DNA of 54,062 bases from NCBI RefSeq assembly GCF_017813395.1, contig NZ_JAGIZB010000028.1, positions 1 through 54,062 of the forward strand, given 5' to 3'. This document shows, piece by piece, positions 43,857 to 52,671 of this stretch. How positions within the stretch are numbered: the stretch's first letter is position 1; each line of letters begins with the position of its first letter. The stretch comes from Pararoseomonas baculiformis (GTDB lineage Bacteria > Pseudomonadota > Alphaproteobacteria > Acetobacterales > Acetobacteraceae). The position numbers were made by a program, and so were the translations under genes. Under the pieces are notes generated by a model. The model ran no database searches and was not told the origin of the DNA. It saw only the letters and a program-made list of their open reading frames with translations.

Positions 43857-46436
43857 ATGCCGGCCAGACGCCTGTCCTTCATGCAGCCCCGCTTCGCCGG
43901 GCTCTGGATCACCCTGGCCACGCTGGCCTTGCTGGCGGTGCAGGTCGGCATCGCGCAGATGATCGTGCGGCAGGGCCGCGCAACGGCCATGGCCAATGCC
44001 CAGGAGGCGGTGAACGAGGCGGCGGAGAGTGCCGCGTCCTCGATGAACCGCAGCTTCCTTGCCGTGGACAGCGCCCTGGCCGGCCTGCCCAATCTTCTCG
44101 CCCCCGTCACGGCCGGGCTGCGCCCCGACACCTCCCCGGCCGAGCGCTCCGCCGCGCTGTCGCGCGTGCTGATGGGGCTCAGCGACAGCAGCCTCGGCTT
44201 CCGCGATCTGATCCTGCTGCCGATGGAGGGCGGTACCCCGGTGGCGGCCGCCGTGGCCGGATCGCGACGGCGGCCCCCGCCGGTGCTCCATGCGGCGCTG
44301 CTGGCGCCGGCGCAGGGGCCCGCGGGCGTGCGGGGCGGTGTGACCATCGCCGGGCCGGTCCCGAACCCCGCAACCGGCGAATGGACGCTCTTCGTCGCCC
44401 GCCCCGTGACGCTGGTGGGGCAGGCCCCGCTCCTGGCCGTGGCCGAGGTGCCCGTGCCTGTCGTCGCGGCCGGCCTGATCGGCTATGGCGCCAGGGGCGA
44501 TGCGGCCGGCCGGCGCGTGCTCCTCATCCGCAGTGACGACAGGGTCCTCCTCGCCAGTTCGCCGCATGACGAGGCACGGATCGGCCGCCCCGTCGCCCGG
44601 CCGCTCTCGGAAGGCGTGGAGCCCGGGCGGATCACGGCCATGCGGCGCACCCTCTATCCCTCGATGCATGTTGTCAGCCTCCAGGAGCCCGGGCCCGCCC
44701 TGGCGGAGTGGCAGGAAAGCGAGGAGCGCATCCTCATCGCGACGGGTGGGCTCGCGTTGCTCACCGTGGCGATCGCGGGCCTGCTGCTGATGATGCTGCG
44801 CCAGCGCGACCTGGCGGAGGCGGAGAGGGCGCGCGGGCGGCAGCTCCTCGAATCCTCGATCGAGGCGATGGCCGACGGCTTCGTCATGTGGGACGAGGAG
44901 GACCGCCTGATCGTCTGCAACGAGCGCTACCGCGACTTCTACAAGGAGAGCGCCCCGGCCATCAAACCGGGCGCGACCATGACGGAGATCATGCGCTACG
45001 GCGCGGAAAACGGGCAGTACCCCCAGTCCGGGGCCGACAAGGACGCCTTCGTGGCCGAGGCGATGGCCCATTACCGCCATCCCTGGAACACCGCGCCGGT
45101 GGAGCGGCTGCTTCCGGATGGGCGCTGGATCCTCGTGACGGAGAGGCGGGTGCCCGGGGGTGGCTCCGTCGGCATCCGCACGGATATCACGCAGCAGAAG
45201 CGCGCAGCCGCCGATCTCGCGGAGGCGCGGGACGAGGCCGCCGCGGCCGGCGCCGCCAAGTCGCGCTTCCTGGCCCGGATGAGCCACGAGCTGCGCACCC
45301 CGCTCAACGGCGTGCTCGGGATGGCGCAGGCCCTGTCCAGCGACCCGACGCTGACGGCGGAGCAGCGTGGTCGCGCCGCCATGCTGGAGGCCGCGGGCCG
45401 GCACCTGCTGGACGTGGCCAATGACGTGCTCGACCTCGCCCATGTCGAGGCCGGCCGGATGCCCCTGCGGCGGGAGCCGACCGCCATCCTGCCGCTGCTC
45501 GATTCCTGCACCGATCTCGTGCGGCCGGCAGCGGCCGCGCGGGAGATGACGGTGACCTCGGTCCATGACCCGGCCCTGCCCCCCGGCATGCTGCTGGACG
45601 CGATGAGGCTGCGGCAGCTGGTCCTGAACCTGCTCTCGAACGCCGTGAAGTTCACCCCGTCCGGCGGGTGCGTGACCTTGCGGAGCCTGTTCTCCACCGA
45701 AGGCTCCCGCAGTATCCTGCGGCTCGAGGTGCTGGACACCGGGCCAGGCATCCCGCTGGACCAGCGCGGCAACGTGTTCCGGGACTTCGTGCGCCTTGAG
45801 CAATCCGGCCCCGGGGCGCCGATGGCCGATGGCTTCGGGCTGGGCCTGGCCATTTCCACCGGGATCGTCGAGGCCATGGGCGGCCGGATCGGCGTCGATG
45901 ACAACCCCGAGGCGGTGGCGGCCGGCCGCACCGGCGCCCGCTTCTGGGTCGAGCTGCCGATCGAGCCGGCGGCCGTGCCGACACCCAACCCGGCATCCCT
46001 GCCGGTCGCCGAGGTGCCCTCGCGCCGGCTCAAGGTCCTGGTGGTGGACGATGTGCCCACCAACCGGCTCGTCGCCCGCGCGCTGCTAGAGCGGCTGGAG
46101 CATACGGTGGAACTCGCCTCGGGAGGCGCGGAGGCGGTCGAGGCGGTGTCCGAGGCCGCCCGTGCGGGCGCACCTTTCGACCTCGTCCTCATGGACCTTG
46201 CCATGCCCGGAATGGACGGGCTGGAGGCGACGCGGCGTGTACGAGCGCTGCCGGAAGGGCAGGGCGGCACGGTGCCGGTGGTGGCCCTCACCGCTGGCGT
46301 CTTCGACCGTGACAACGTGGCCTGCCGCGAGGCCGGCATGACGGGCTACCTCGCCAAGCCCGTGACGCGCGAGGCCCTGACGGCTGAGCTGGCGCGGGTC
46401 GTCACGGCTTCCGCGGTGGCCACGGCCGAGAGCTGA
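43857..46436 (+). CDS. Hybrid sensor histidine kinase
   Basis: This encodes 859 residues. Membrane helices at about 14-36 and 289-312 flank a periplasmic sensor region of about 250 residues. A PAS-like domain follows (325-440; IEAMADGFVMWDEEDRLIVC). HisKA has the phospho-acceptor His477 in ARMSHELRTPLNGVLG, and the ATPase has NLLSNAVKFTP, DTGPGIP and GFGLGLAIS. A C-terminal receiver has VLVVDDVPTNRL and Asp780 in LVLMDLAMPGMDG. There is no HPt domain or effector nearby, so phosphate must pass elsewhere. It is coupled to the DctP-like gene. Confidence 0.93.
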   Translation: MPARRLSFMQPRFAGLWITLATLALLAVQVGIAQMIVRQGRATAMANAQEAVNEAAESAASSMNRSFLAVDSALAGLPNLLAPVTAGLRPDTSPAERSAALSRVLMGLSDSSLGFRDLILLPMEGGTPVAAAVAGSRRRPPPVLHAALLAPAQGPAGVRGGVTIAGPVPNPATGEWTLFVARPVTLVGQAPLLAVAEVPVPVVAAGLIGYGARGDAAGRRVLLIRSDDRVLLASSPHDEARIGRPVARPLSEGVEPGRITAMRRTLYPSMHVVSLQEPGPALAEWQESEERILIATGGLALLTVAIAGLLLMMLRQRDLAEAERARGRQLLESSIEAMADGFVMWDEEDRLIVCNERYRDFYKESAPAIKPGATMTEIMRYGAENGQYPQSGADKDAFVAEAMAHYRHPWNTAPVERLLPDGRWILVTERRVPGGGSVGIRTDITQQKRAAADLAEARDEAAAAGAAKSRFLARMSHELRTPLNGVLGMAQALSSDPTLTAEQRGRAAMLEAAGRHLLDVANDVLDLAHVEAGRMPLRREPTAILPLLDSCTDLVRPAAAAREMTVTSVHDPALPPGMLLDAMRLRQLVLNLLSNAVKFTPSGGCVTLRSLFSTEGSRSILRLEVLDTGPGIPLDQRGNVFRDFVRLEQSGPGAPMADGFGLGLAISTGIVEAMGGRIGVDDNPEAVAAGRTGARFWVELPIEPAAVPTPNPASLPVAEVPSRRLKVLVVDDVPTNRLVARALLERLEHTVELASGGAEAVEAVSEAARAGAPFDLVLMDLAMPGMDGLEATRRVRALPEGQGGTVPVVALTAGVFDRDNVACREAGMTGYLAKPVTREALTAELARVVTASAVATAES

Positions 46437-46563
46437 GTCAGCTTCCACTGTCCTGGCTCAGCCGGGCCATCCGGCCGGTCGCGCCAACAGCCCTTTCATT
46501 CGTTCCGGCGGCTTTGCGGGAATGGGATCAGCTCGCCATCCCGTCCCGCCATCCCCGCGGCGC

Positions 46564-47577
46564 TCAGAAGCCGGCCGCGGCGAGCTCCTCGGCCTGCCGC
46601 CAGACCCGGAGGAAATTGCCCGCCCAGAGTTGGCCTATCGCTGCCCTGTCATAGCCGCGGCGGTGCAGCGCCTCGGTCAGCCCACCGGTCTCGCCGGCAT
46701 GCATCCAGCCGCGCACGCCCCCACCCCCGTCGAAATCCGAGGAGAGGCCGACATGGGCAAGGCCGATCCGGCGAACGGCGTGGTCCACATGGTCGGCGAT
46801 ATCCTCCACGCTGGCCTGGTACTGCCCGTCTGGCCCGGGGGCGCGCAGGAAGGCCGGAACAGCCGTGATCTGTACCAGCCCGCCGGAATCGCGCAGCGCG
46901 TCCAGCTGCTCGTCATCCAGGTTGCGGGGATGGGTGCGCAGCGCGGCGCAGCAGGCATGGGTGGCCACGATCGGCGCCCGCGAAGCCTCCACGGCCTGCA
47001 GCATCGAGGCCTTCGAGGCATGGGACACATCCACCAGCATGCCCAGCCGGTTCATCTCCTCGATGGCCTTCCGGCCGCGGGCGGAGAGGCCGCCATGCAG
47101 GGTCGGCGGCTCGGGCCGGTCGCGGCGCGGGCGCGCGGCATCGGCGAGGTCATTGTGCCCGTCATGGGTGAGGGTGAGATAAATGGCCCCCAGCCCGCGC
47201 CAGAGAGCCAGGCGCGAGAGGTCGTGCCCCATGGCATTGCCGTTCTCGACCGCCAGCAGCACGGCGGTGGCGCCGGCGGAGTGGGTGGCCTCCAGCTCGG
47301 CCACGCGGGTGACGATACGGCGGCCCTCGCCATGAGCCGTGTCCCGGATATGGCGGAGCATGGCCTCGGCGCGTGCGCCGGCCTCGGCATGATCCTCCGG
47401 GGTACGTGGGCCCTGCGGCGTGTAGGCGATGAAGACCACCGCCTTCAGCCCGCCGGCCTTCATCCGGGTGAAATCGACGCAGCGCTGCGTCACGCCGCGC
47501 GGGTCGGCGGTTTCTGGCCAGGGGATATCGACATGGGTGTCGAGGGTGAGGGTTTCGGCGTGGATCTCGGCGTGCAT
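46564..47577 (-). CDS. Membrane dipeptidase family protein (peptidase M19)
   Basis: This encodes 337 residues. Zinc ligands are seen in DTHVDIPW, VDVSHAS and ATHACCAALRTHPRNL, with LTLTHDGHNDLAD and GLSSDFDGGGGV as further family motifs. There is no signal peptide, so it is probably cytosolic. It would hydrolyse dipeptides, possibly with D-amino acids. It follows the serine hydrolase gene by four bases, which suggests joint action on a peptide or amide. Confidence 0.93.
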   Translation of the reverse strand: MHAEIHAETLTLDTHVDIPWPETADPRGVTQRCVDFTRMKAGGLKAVVFIAYTPQGPRTPEDHAEAGARAEAMLRHIRDTAHGEGRRIVTRVAELEATHSAGATAVLLAVENGNAMGHDLSRLALWRGLGAIYLTLTHDGHNDLADAARPRRDRPEPPTLHGGLSARGRKAIEEMNRLGMLVDVSHASKASMLQAVEASRAPIVATHACCAALRTHPRNLDDEQLDALRDSGGLVQITAVPAFLRAPGPDGQYQASVEDIADHVDHAVRRIGLAHVGLSSDFDGGGGVRGWMHAGETGGLTEALHRRGYDRAAIGQLWAGNFLRVWRQAEELAAAGF

Positions 47578-47581
47578 GGGC

Positions 47582-48682
47582 TTACTTCGTGCGGGCGTCC
47601 GAGACGCGGGCGATCATCTGGGGAAGGGCATCCGGGTGAAGCCACCGGAAGACGGCCACGAGGCGCGTCGAGGGCTCGATCCAGATCGTGTTGCCGCCCG
47701 CGCCGACGGCGAAAAGGCTGGCCCGATCCGCCTTCGGGAAGCGCCCGCTGCGGTTCAGCCACCAGAGCAGGCCGTAATCCGGGTGCAGGGCCACCGGCTC
47801 GCCCGAAGCGGCCACCCAGCCCTCCGGCAGGATGCGCCGCCCCTCCCAGACGCCATCGTTCAGCATGAGAAGGCCAAGCCGCGCCTGGTCCTCGGCATGG
47901 GTGACGATGCCGCCGCCCCAATGGCCGCCACCGGGGACGGACACCACGGCTTCGCCATTCACGTCCACGGTGGAGGTTCGGTAGCCCTCCCACCGCCAGT
48001 CGTCGGAGGCGCCGATGGGCTGCATCACCCGCTCGCGCCACACATCCGGCAGGGCGCGGCCGAAGCGGCGGAGCAGGGCGAGGGAGAGGACGTTCACGCG
48101 GACGTCGTTGTATTCCCAGTGCTGCCCGGGGGCGGCAAGGGGGCGGGCCCAGCCTTTCGGCTTCTTGCCCTCGCTGGCCAGGTCCCGGCCGCGGTCGATC
48201 TGGTCGGCCTTGCCGAAAAGGCTGCCCTCCCACTCGCTGGTCTGCTGCAACAGCATGCGCCAGGTAACGAGGCCGTTGCGCGGCCCGTCGAAGGCGGGGT
48301 CGTCCACGCTGTCGCGCACGGGGGCATCCAGGTCCGGGATCAGCCCATCGCCATGGGCGATGCCGGCGAGGACGGAGAGGCAGGACTTGGCGACCGAGAA
48401 GGTCATGTCGGCCTGCCCGGTATCGCCCCAGCGCGCCGCCACCACGCCGTCACGCAGGATCAGCCCGTTGGGCGCCCCGCGCGGGGCGACGGGCCCGAGC
48501 ACCTCGTTGTCTGGCGCGGGCTCGAAATGCCCGGATTCGAGATGGGCCAGCAGGTCCCGGGGGAACGGTGTTTCCCGGGACTCGGCGAAGGCGGCAGCTT
48601 CGGCCAGCCTGGCCGGATCGAAGCCCAGCGCCTCGGGCGCGGCCATGGGGAAGGGGGCGGGGGAAGGGGCAGGGAAGCTCAT
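47582..48682 (-). CDS. Serine hydrolase, beta-lactamase (class C)-like
   Basis: This encodes 366 residues. The SxxK nucleophile motif is in TFSVAKSCLSVLAG, the Tyr motif is in HWEYNDVRVN, and GGGHWGGG appears at a structural turn. The C-terminal AVGAGGNTIWIEP takes the place of the KTG-type motif. There is no export signal. Such enzymes are often esterases, amidases or D-aminopeptidases and not antibiotic resistance proteins. It is first in the two-gene operon with the dipeptidase. Confidence 0.87.
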   Translation of the reverse strand: MSFPAPSPAPFPMAAPEALGFDPARLAEAAAFAESRETPFPRDLLAHLESGHFEPAPDNEVLGPVAPRGAPNGLILRDGVVAARWGDTGQADMTFSVAKSCLSVLAGIAHGDGLIPDLDAPVRDSVDDPAFDGPRNGLVTWRMLLQQTSEWEGSLFGKADQIDRGRDLASEGKKPKGWARPLAAPGQHWEYNDVRVNVLSLALLRRFGRALPDVWRERVMQPIGASDDWRWEGYRTSTVDVNGEAVVSVPGGGHWGGGIVTHAEDQARLGLLMLNDGVWEGRRILPEGWVAASGEPVALHPDYGLLWWLNRSGRFPKADRASLFAVGAGGNTIWIEPSTRLVAVFRWLHPDALPQMIARVSDARTK

Positions 48683-48779
48683 CGCCGCGCAAGTTGGACC
48701 CGCGCGCGGGAAAGGGCAAAGGGGGTGGCAACCCTGCGGCCGCCCTGGTGTTCCGCACCGGAATCACCACATCCTGCCC

Positions 48780-49352
48780 ATGACCCAATCCTCTCAGAAT
48801 CCCGGTTCCGGCACCGAGGTCGCGCTGCTCGGCGGTGGCTGCTTCTGGTGCCTCGACGCCGTCTACCGCAACCTCAGCGGCGTCTCGGAGGTGGTCTCCG
48901 GCTATGCTGGCGGCCATGTGCCCAACCCAAGCTACGAGCAGGTCTGCGGCAAGGCGACCGGCCATGCGGAGGTGGTCCGCGTGGTCTTCGACCCGGCGGT
49001 GGTGTCCTATGAGGACATCCTGCGGGTTTTCTTCACCATCCATGATCCGACGACGAAGGACCGCCAGGGCGCCGATGTCGGTCCGCAATACCGCAGCGTG
49101 ATCTTCTTCCAGGGGGCGGAGCAGGAAGCCGCGGCGAAGGCCGTGATGGCGGAGATCGAGCGGGAAGGGCTCTATTCCGGCCGCATCGTCACGGAGCTGG
49201 CGCCCGCGCCGGAGTTCTACGCGGCCGAGCCCGAGCACCAGGACTACTTCGCCCGCAATCCCTGGTCCGGCTATTGCCGCGCCGTGGTGGCGCCGAAGGT
49301 GGCAAAGTTCCGCAAGAGCTTCGCCCACCGGCTGAAGGAGCGCGCCGCATGA
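48780..49352 (+). CDS. msrA: Peptide methionine-(S)-sulfoxide reductase
   Basis: This encodes 190 residues. The catalytic Cys is in GGGCFWCLDAVY (with a second Cys where Gly is more usual), followed by VVSGYAGGHVPNPSYEQVC, TGHAEVVRVVFDP and FFTIHDPTTKDRQGADVGPQ. It reduces the S-epimer of methionine sulfoxide. The stop overlaps the msrB start. The longer open frame to the left is a shadow of the hydrolase gene. Confidence 0.96.
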   Translation: MTQSSQNPGSGTEVALLGGGCFWCLDAVYRNLSGVSEVVSGYAGGHVPNPSYEQVCGKATGHAEVVRVVFDPAVVSYEDILRVFFTIHDPTTKDRQGADVGPQYRSVIFFQGAEQEAAAKAVMAEIEREGLYSGRIVTELAPAPEFYAAEPEHQDYFARNPWSGYCRAVVAPKVAKFRKSFAHRLKERAA

Positions 49353-49777
49353 GCGGGGAGAAGGACTACACGATCCAGCGCAGCGACGAGCAGTGGCGGG
49401 AAAGCCTTGAGCCCGATGCCTATCGCGTGCTGCGCCATCACGGCACGGAGCGGCCGGGCACGAGCCCGCTGAACGTGGAGAAGCGGGACGGCGTGTATCA
49501 CTGCGCCGGCTGCCAGTCCCCGCTCTTCACCAGCGACGCCAAATACGAGAGCGGCTCTGGCTGGCCCTCCTTCTGGCGGCCGATCGAGGGGGCGGTGCAG
49601 ACCACGACCGACCGCTCCCACCTCATGGTCCGCACCGAGGTTCGCTGCGCCGCCTGCGGCGGGCATCTCGGCCATGTCTTCCCTGACGGCCCCCGCCCGA
49701 CCGGGCTGCGCTACTGCATGAACGGGGTGGCGCTGGACTTTCACCCGACCGATGAGGATGGCCCCGCGGTGGAATGA
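49349..49777 (+). CDS. msrB: Peptide methionine-(R)-sulfoxide reductase
   Basis: This encodes 142 residues. Zn-binding CxxC pairs are in YHCAGCQSPLF and RCAACGGHLGHVFPDG, and the catalytic Cys is in LRYCMNGVALDF. GSGWPSFWRP is a family signature. It reduces the R-epimer. It is translationally coupled to msrA, giving a complete methionine repair unit. Confidence 0.96.
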   Translation: MSGEKDYTIQRSDEQWRESLEPDAYRVLRHHGTERPGTSPLNVEKRDGVYHCAGCQSPLFTSDAKYESGSGWPSFWRPIEGAVQTTTDRSHLMVRTEVRCAACGGHLGHVFPDGPRPTGLRYCMNGVALDFHPTDEDGPAVE

Positions 49778-49877
49778 CCGCCAGGACAGGCCGTGCCATG
49801 ATAGGGATCAAGGCATGGCCGACGGCGGATCACCAGAATCGCGGGCCTTTCCTCGGATGCCAGCCGGAGCTTCCTCC

Positions 49878-50870
49878 ATGCGCCGCTTCGCCCTCGCGCT
49901 GCCTCTTCTTGCGGCCGGCCTGTTCCCCGGTCCCGGCAGGGCGGATGTGGTCTTCGTGATCAACTCCATGGACCCCGGCATCCAGGTGGTGGATCCGGTG
50001 TCGCGCGCGGAGCTGCGCCAGATCCCGGTGCTGCGTGAGCCGCACCATCTCACCCTGACCCCGGCCAAGGACCTGCTCCTTGTCGGCGATTCCGGGGGGA
50101 ATGAGATCCTGTTCCTTGATGCCTCCACGGGCGAGGTGCGGAAGCGGGAGCGGATCTCCAACCCCTACAACCTGGAATTCAGTCCCGACGGGAAGCTGCT
50201 GGTCGTCACTGGCCTGCGGCGCGACCAGGTCGATATCTACAGCTGGGATGCCGCCAGCATGGGCCTTACCTTGCTGACGCGGCTGCGGCCCGGGGACATG
50301 CCGAGCCATATCGCCTACCGGCCCGACAGCAAGCTCGTCTATGTCACGCTGCAGGGCAGCCGGAGCATCGCCGCTATCGACCTGGAGAAGCGGGAGATCC
50401 TCTGGAACCTGCAGGTCGGGCGCGAACCGGCCGGCATCATCTGGCACAATGGCAAGCTGCTGGTCGGGATCATGGGCTCGGACCATGTCGCGGTGGTCGA
50501 TCCCGAGGCACGGAAGCTGGAGCGCACCATCCGGGTCGGGCGCGGCGCCCATGCGCTCTTCCCCACGCCGGGCGGCGGGCCGATCTATGTCACGAGCCGG
50601 GTGGACAGCCGGATCACCGCCCTGGATCCGGTGAGCCTGGACGTGGTCCGCACCTATGAGGTGCCGGGCGGCCCGGACTGCCTTTCCTTCGACGAGCAGG
50701 GGCGGATCTGGGCGACCCTGCGCTGGAACCGCCAGCTCGGCATGCTCGACCCCGCGACGGGCGAGGTGACGACCTCGCCGGTCGGCCGTTCTCCCCACGG
50801 CATCTTCTTCCGCAACCGGAGCCTTGTGCAGGCGCGGAACGAAACCCCCTCCGCGCCGGTGGAGCGCTGA
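49878..50870 (+). CDS. Secreted YncE-like beta-propeller protein
   Basis: This encodes 330 residues with a signal peptide (RRFALALPLLAAGLFPGPGR, cleavage near GRA). Repeats of the YVTN/NHL type follow: VINSMDPGIQVVDPVSRAEL, LLLVGDSGGNEILFLDAS, YNLEFSPDGKLLVVTGLR and VYVTLQGSRSIAAIDLEKRE. The fold is a seven-bladed propeller that may bind DNA, metal or peptide; no function can be assigned. An upstream ATG at 49857 is possible. The next gene starts three bases after the stop. Confidence 0.8.
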   Translation: MRRFALALPLLAAGLFPGPGRADVVFVINSMDPGIQVVDPVSRAELRQIPVLREPHHLTLTPAKDLLLVGDSGGNEILFLDASTGEVRKRERISNPYNLEFSPDGKLLVVTGLRRDQVDIYSWDAASMGLTLLTRLRPGDMPSHIAYRPDSKLVYVTLQGSRSIAAIDLEKREILWNLQVGREPAGIIWHNGKLLVGIMGSDHVAVVDPEARKLERTIRVGRGAHALFPTPGGGPIYVTSRVDSRITALDPVSLDVVRTYEVPGGPDCLSFDEQGRIWATLRWNRQLGMLDPATGEVTTSPVGRSPHGIFFRNRSLVQARNETPSAPVER

Positions 50871-50873
50871 ACC

Positions 50874-51650
50874 GTGCCGGGCTGGCGGCCTGCCCTGCGG
50901 CGCTGCGTGCTGGCCGGGCTTGCGGCGATCACCGCCCTGCCGGCTCTGGCACAGACCTCCACCGCGAATTGCCGGGGCACGCTTTACCTGACCATCGACA
51001 CGGGCTGGTCGCGCGAGGCGGAGGAGATCGCCGCCATCCTGCGGCGCCGCGGCGTGCGGGCAACGCTCTTCGTTGCCGATGAGCCAAGCTTCCGGGGCGA
51101 CCGCACCCTTTCCCCAAGCTGGGCGGAGTTCTGGCGGGCCAGGGCCGCGGAAGGGCATGTCTTTGCCAGCCATACCTGGCGGCACTGGTACTTCAATGGC
51201 GATGCGGGGCCGGGCCGCACCCGCTTCGTCTCGCGCCGGACCGGCGAGGGCTCTGAGGTGCTGGACCAGGCCGCACTCTGCGCCGAGCTGGCGCGCCCCA
51301 TCGAGGCGCTGAAGGCGATGGTGCCGGAGGCGCAGGTCCTGCCGCTCTGGCGCGCCCCGGGCGGGCGGACCACGCCGGGCGCCGTGTCGATGGCGCAGCG
51401 TTGCGGGCTCACCCATCAGGGCTGGACCGCTCGTGGCTTCTTGGGGGACGAGCTGGACTCGGCTGCCCACCCGAATTCTGCCCTGCTGGCGCGGAACCTG
51501 AGCAGCATTCGCGATGGTGAGGTTCTGGTGATGCACTGGGGCGTCCGAAGCCGGCGGGAGCCCTTCGCCGGCATCCTTGAGCCGCTGATCGCCGGGCTTC
51601 AGGACCGTGGTTTCTGCTTCGCGACCCTGCCGGCGGATGGAAAGCGCTGA
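50874..51650 (+). CDS. Polysaccharide deacetylase-like (NodB-fold) protein
   Basis: This encodes 258 residues from a GTG start with a signal peptide (cleavage near LPALAQ). Motif 1 reads LYLTIDTGW, retaining the catalytic-type Asp42 but having Thr where the metal-binding second Asp usually sits. Motif 2 HTWRH (H-x3-H) is present, and LWRAPGGRTTPGA supplies motif 3 (R-x-P-x-G). Activity on acetylated glycans is plausible but uncertain because of the altered motif 1. It is coupled to the next gene through a one-base overlap. Confidence 0.78.
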   Translation: MPGWRPALRRCVLAGLAAITALPALAQTSTANCRGTLYLTIDTGWSREAEEIAAILRRRGVRATLFVADEPSFRGDRTLSPSWAEFWRARAAEGHVFASHTWRHWYFNGDAGPGRTRFVSRRTGEGSEVLDQAALCAELARPIEALKAMVPEAQVLPLWRAPGGRTTPGAVSMAQRCGLTHQGWTARGFLGDELDSAAHPNSALLARNLSSIRDGEVLVMHWGVRSRREPFAGILEPLIAGLQDRGFCFATLPADGKR

Positions 51651-52603
51651 TGTTCGACCCGCTGATCCGCCTCTACGACCAGTTCACGAGCTGGCTGTTC
51701 CAGACTGTCGTGCAGCCCGCCCTCTACGCGGCGGGCATGATGGAATGGGCCGACGACGCCTTTTCCTGGATGGATTTCTTCGTCTTCGGCATCGTCCAGG
51801 TGGTGGTGGTCTACGCCGTCTGCCGCCCGCTGGAGGCCTGGCGGCCCGTGGAGCGCTGGGATGACCGGCGCGTGGTCTGGACGGATGTGGTCTACACCAT
51901 GCTCGCGCGGCTCGGGCTGCTGCCGCTGATGGCTTTCGTCATCCTCTCCGGGGTACAGGCGCAGATCGCCGGATGGATCGCGGATTCCGGCTGGGTCGCA
52001 CCGACGCTGGAGACGCTGATCCCGGCGCTGGAGACGCGGCCGCTCATCGCCTTCGCGCTTTACATCCTCATTCTCGACTTCGGCGAGTACTGGCGCCACC
52101 GGCTCCAGCACACGATCCCCTGGTGGTGGGCGCTGCATTCCATCCACCACGCCCAGGAGAAGATGACCTTCTGGACGGATGACCGGAACCACGTGATCGA
52201 CGACATGATCGCGGCGCTTTGGTTCGGCGGACTCGCGCTGCTGATCGGCGTGCCGCCGGGGCAGTTCCCGCTGATTGTCATCATCCTGCGCGTGGCGGAG
52301 AGCCTCTCCCACGCCAATGTCCGGCTTTCCTTCGGCAGGTTCGGCGAGCGGCTGCTGGTTTCCCCGCGCTTCCACCGGCTGCATCACGGCGTTCTCTCTG
52401 CCGGGGAGGAGGGGCGGAACTACGCGGTGCTCTTCCCGATCTGGGACATGATCTTCCGGACCGGCGATTTCCGGCGGGACGTCTTCCCCCGCACGGGCGA
52501 CCCGGAAGCCTCGGCGGCGCTCGTGACGGGCGGCTGGTGGCGCCAGCAGGTGGAGGGAACCCGCCGTTTCCTACATGCGCTGACCCGGCGCGAGGCCCGC
52601 TGA
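51650..52603 (+). CDS. Sterol desaturase/fatty acid hydroxylase family protein
   Basis: This encodes 317 residues of an integral membrane di-iron enzyme. Three or four helices lie in the first 150 residues. The histidine boxes are visible as HRLQH, HSIHHAQ and RFHRLHHG. The family hydroxylates or desaturates lipids such as hopanoids, carotenoids or fatty acids. It is the last gene of the propeller/deacetylase-like operon. Confidence 0.9.
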   Translation: MFDPLIRLYDQFTSWLFQTVVQPALYAAGMMEWADDAFSWMDFFVFGIVQVVVVYAVCRPLEAWRPVERWDDRRVVWTDVVYTMLARLGLLPLMAFVILSGVQAQIAGWIADSGWVAPTLETLIPALETRPLIAFALYILILDFGEYWRHRLQHTIPWWWALHSIHHAQEKMTFWTDDRNHVIDDMIAALWFGGLALLIGVPPGQFPLIVIILRVAESLSHANVRLSFGRFGERLLVSPRFHRLHHGVLSAGEEGRNYAVLFPIWDMIFRTGDFRRDVFPRTGDPEASAALVTGGWWRQQVEGTRRFLHALTRREAR

Positions 52604-52671
52604 CGGAACGCTGCGGCCGCAAGCCGGACGCCGCCCCTCCAGAACCCGCAGCCTGAATCTGTCTCCGCGGA

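Noticed and set aside
43851-45803. 650-codon minus-strand frame opposite the histidine kinase
   Set aside because: The composition is His/Gly/Arg-rich without domains, while the plus strand encodes an unambiguous kinase.
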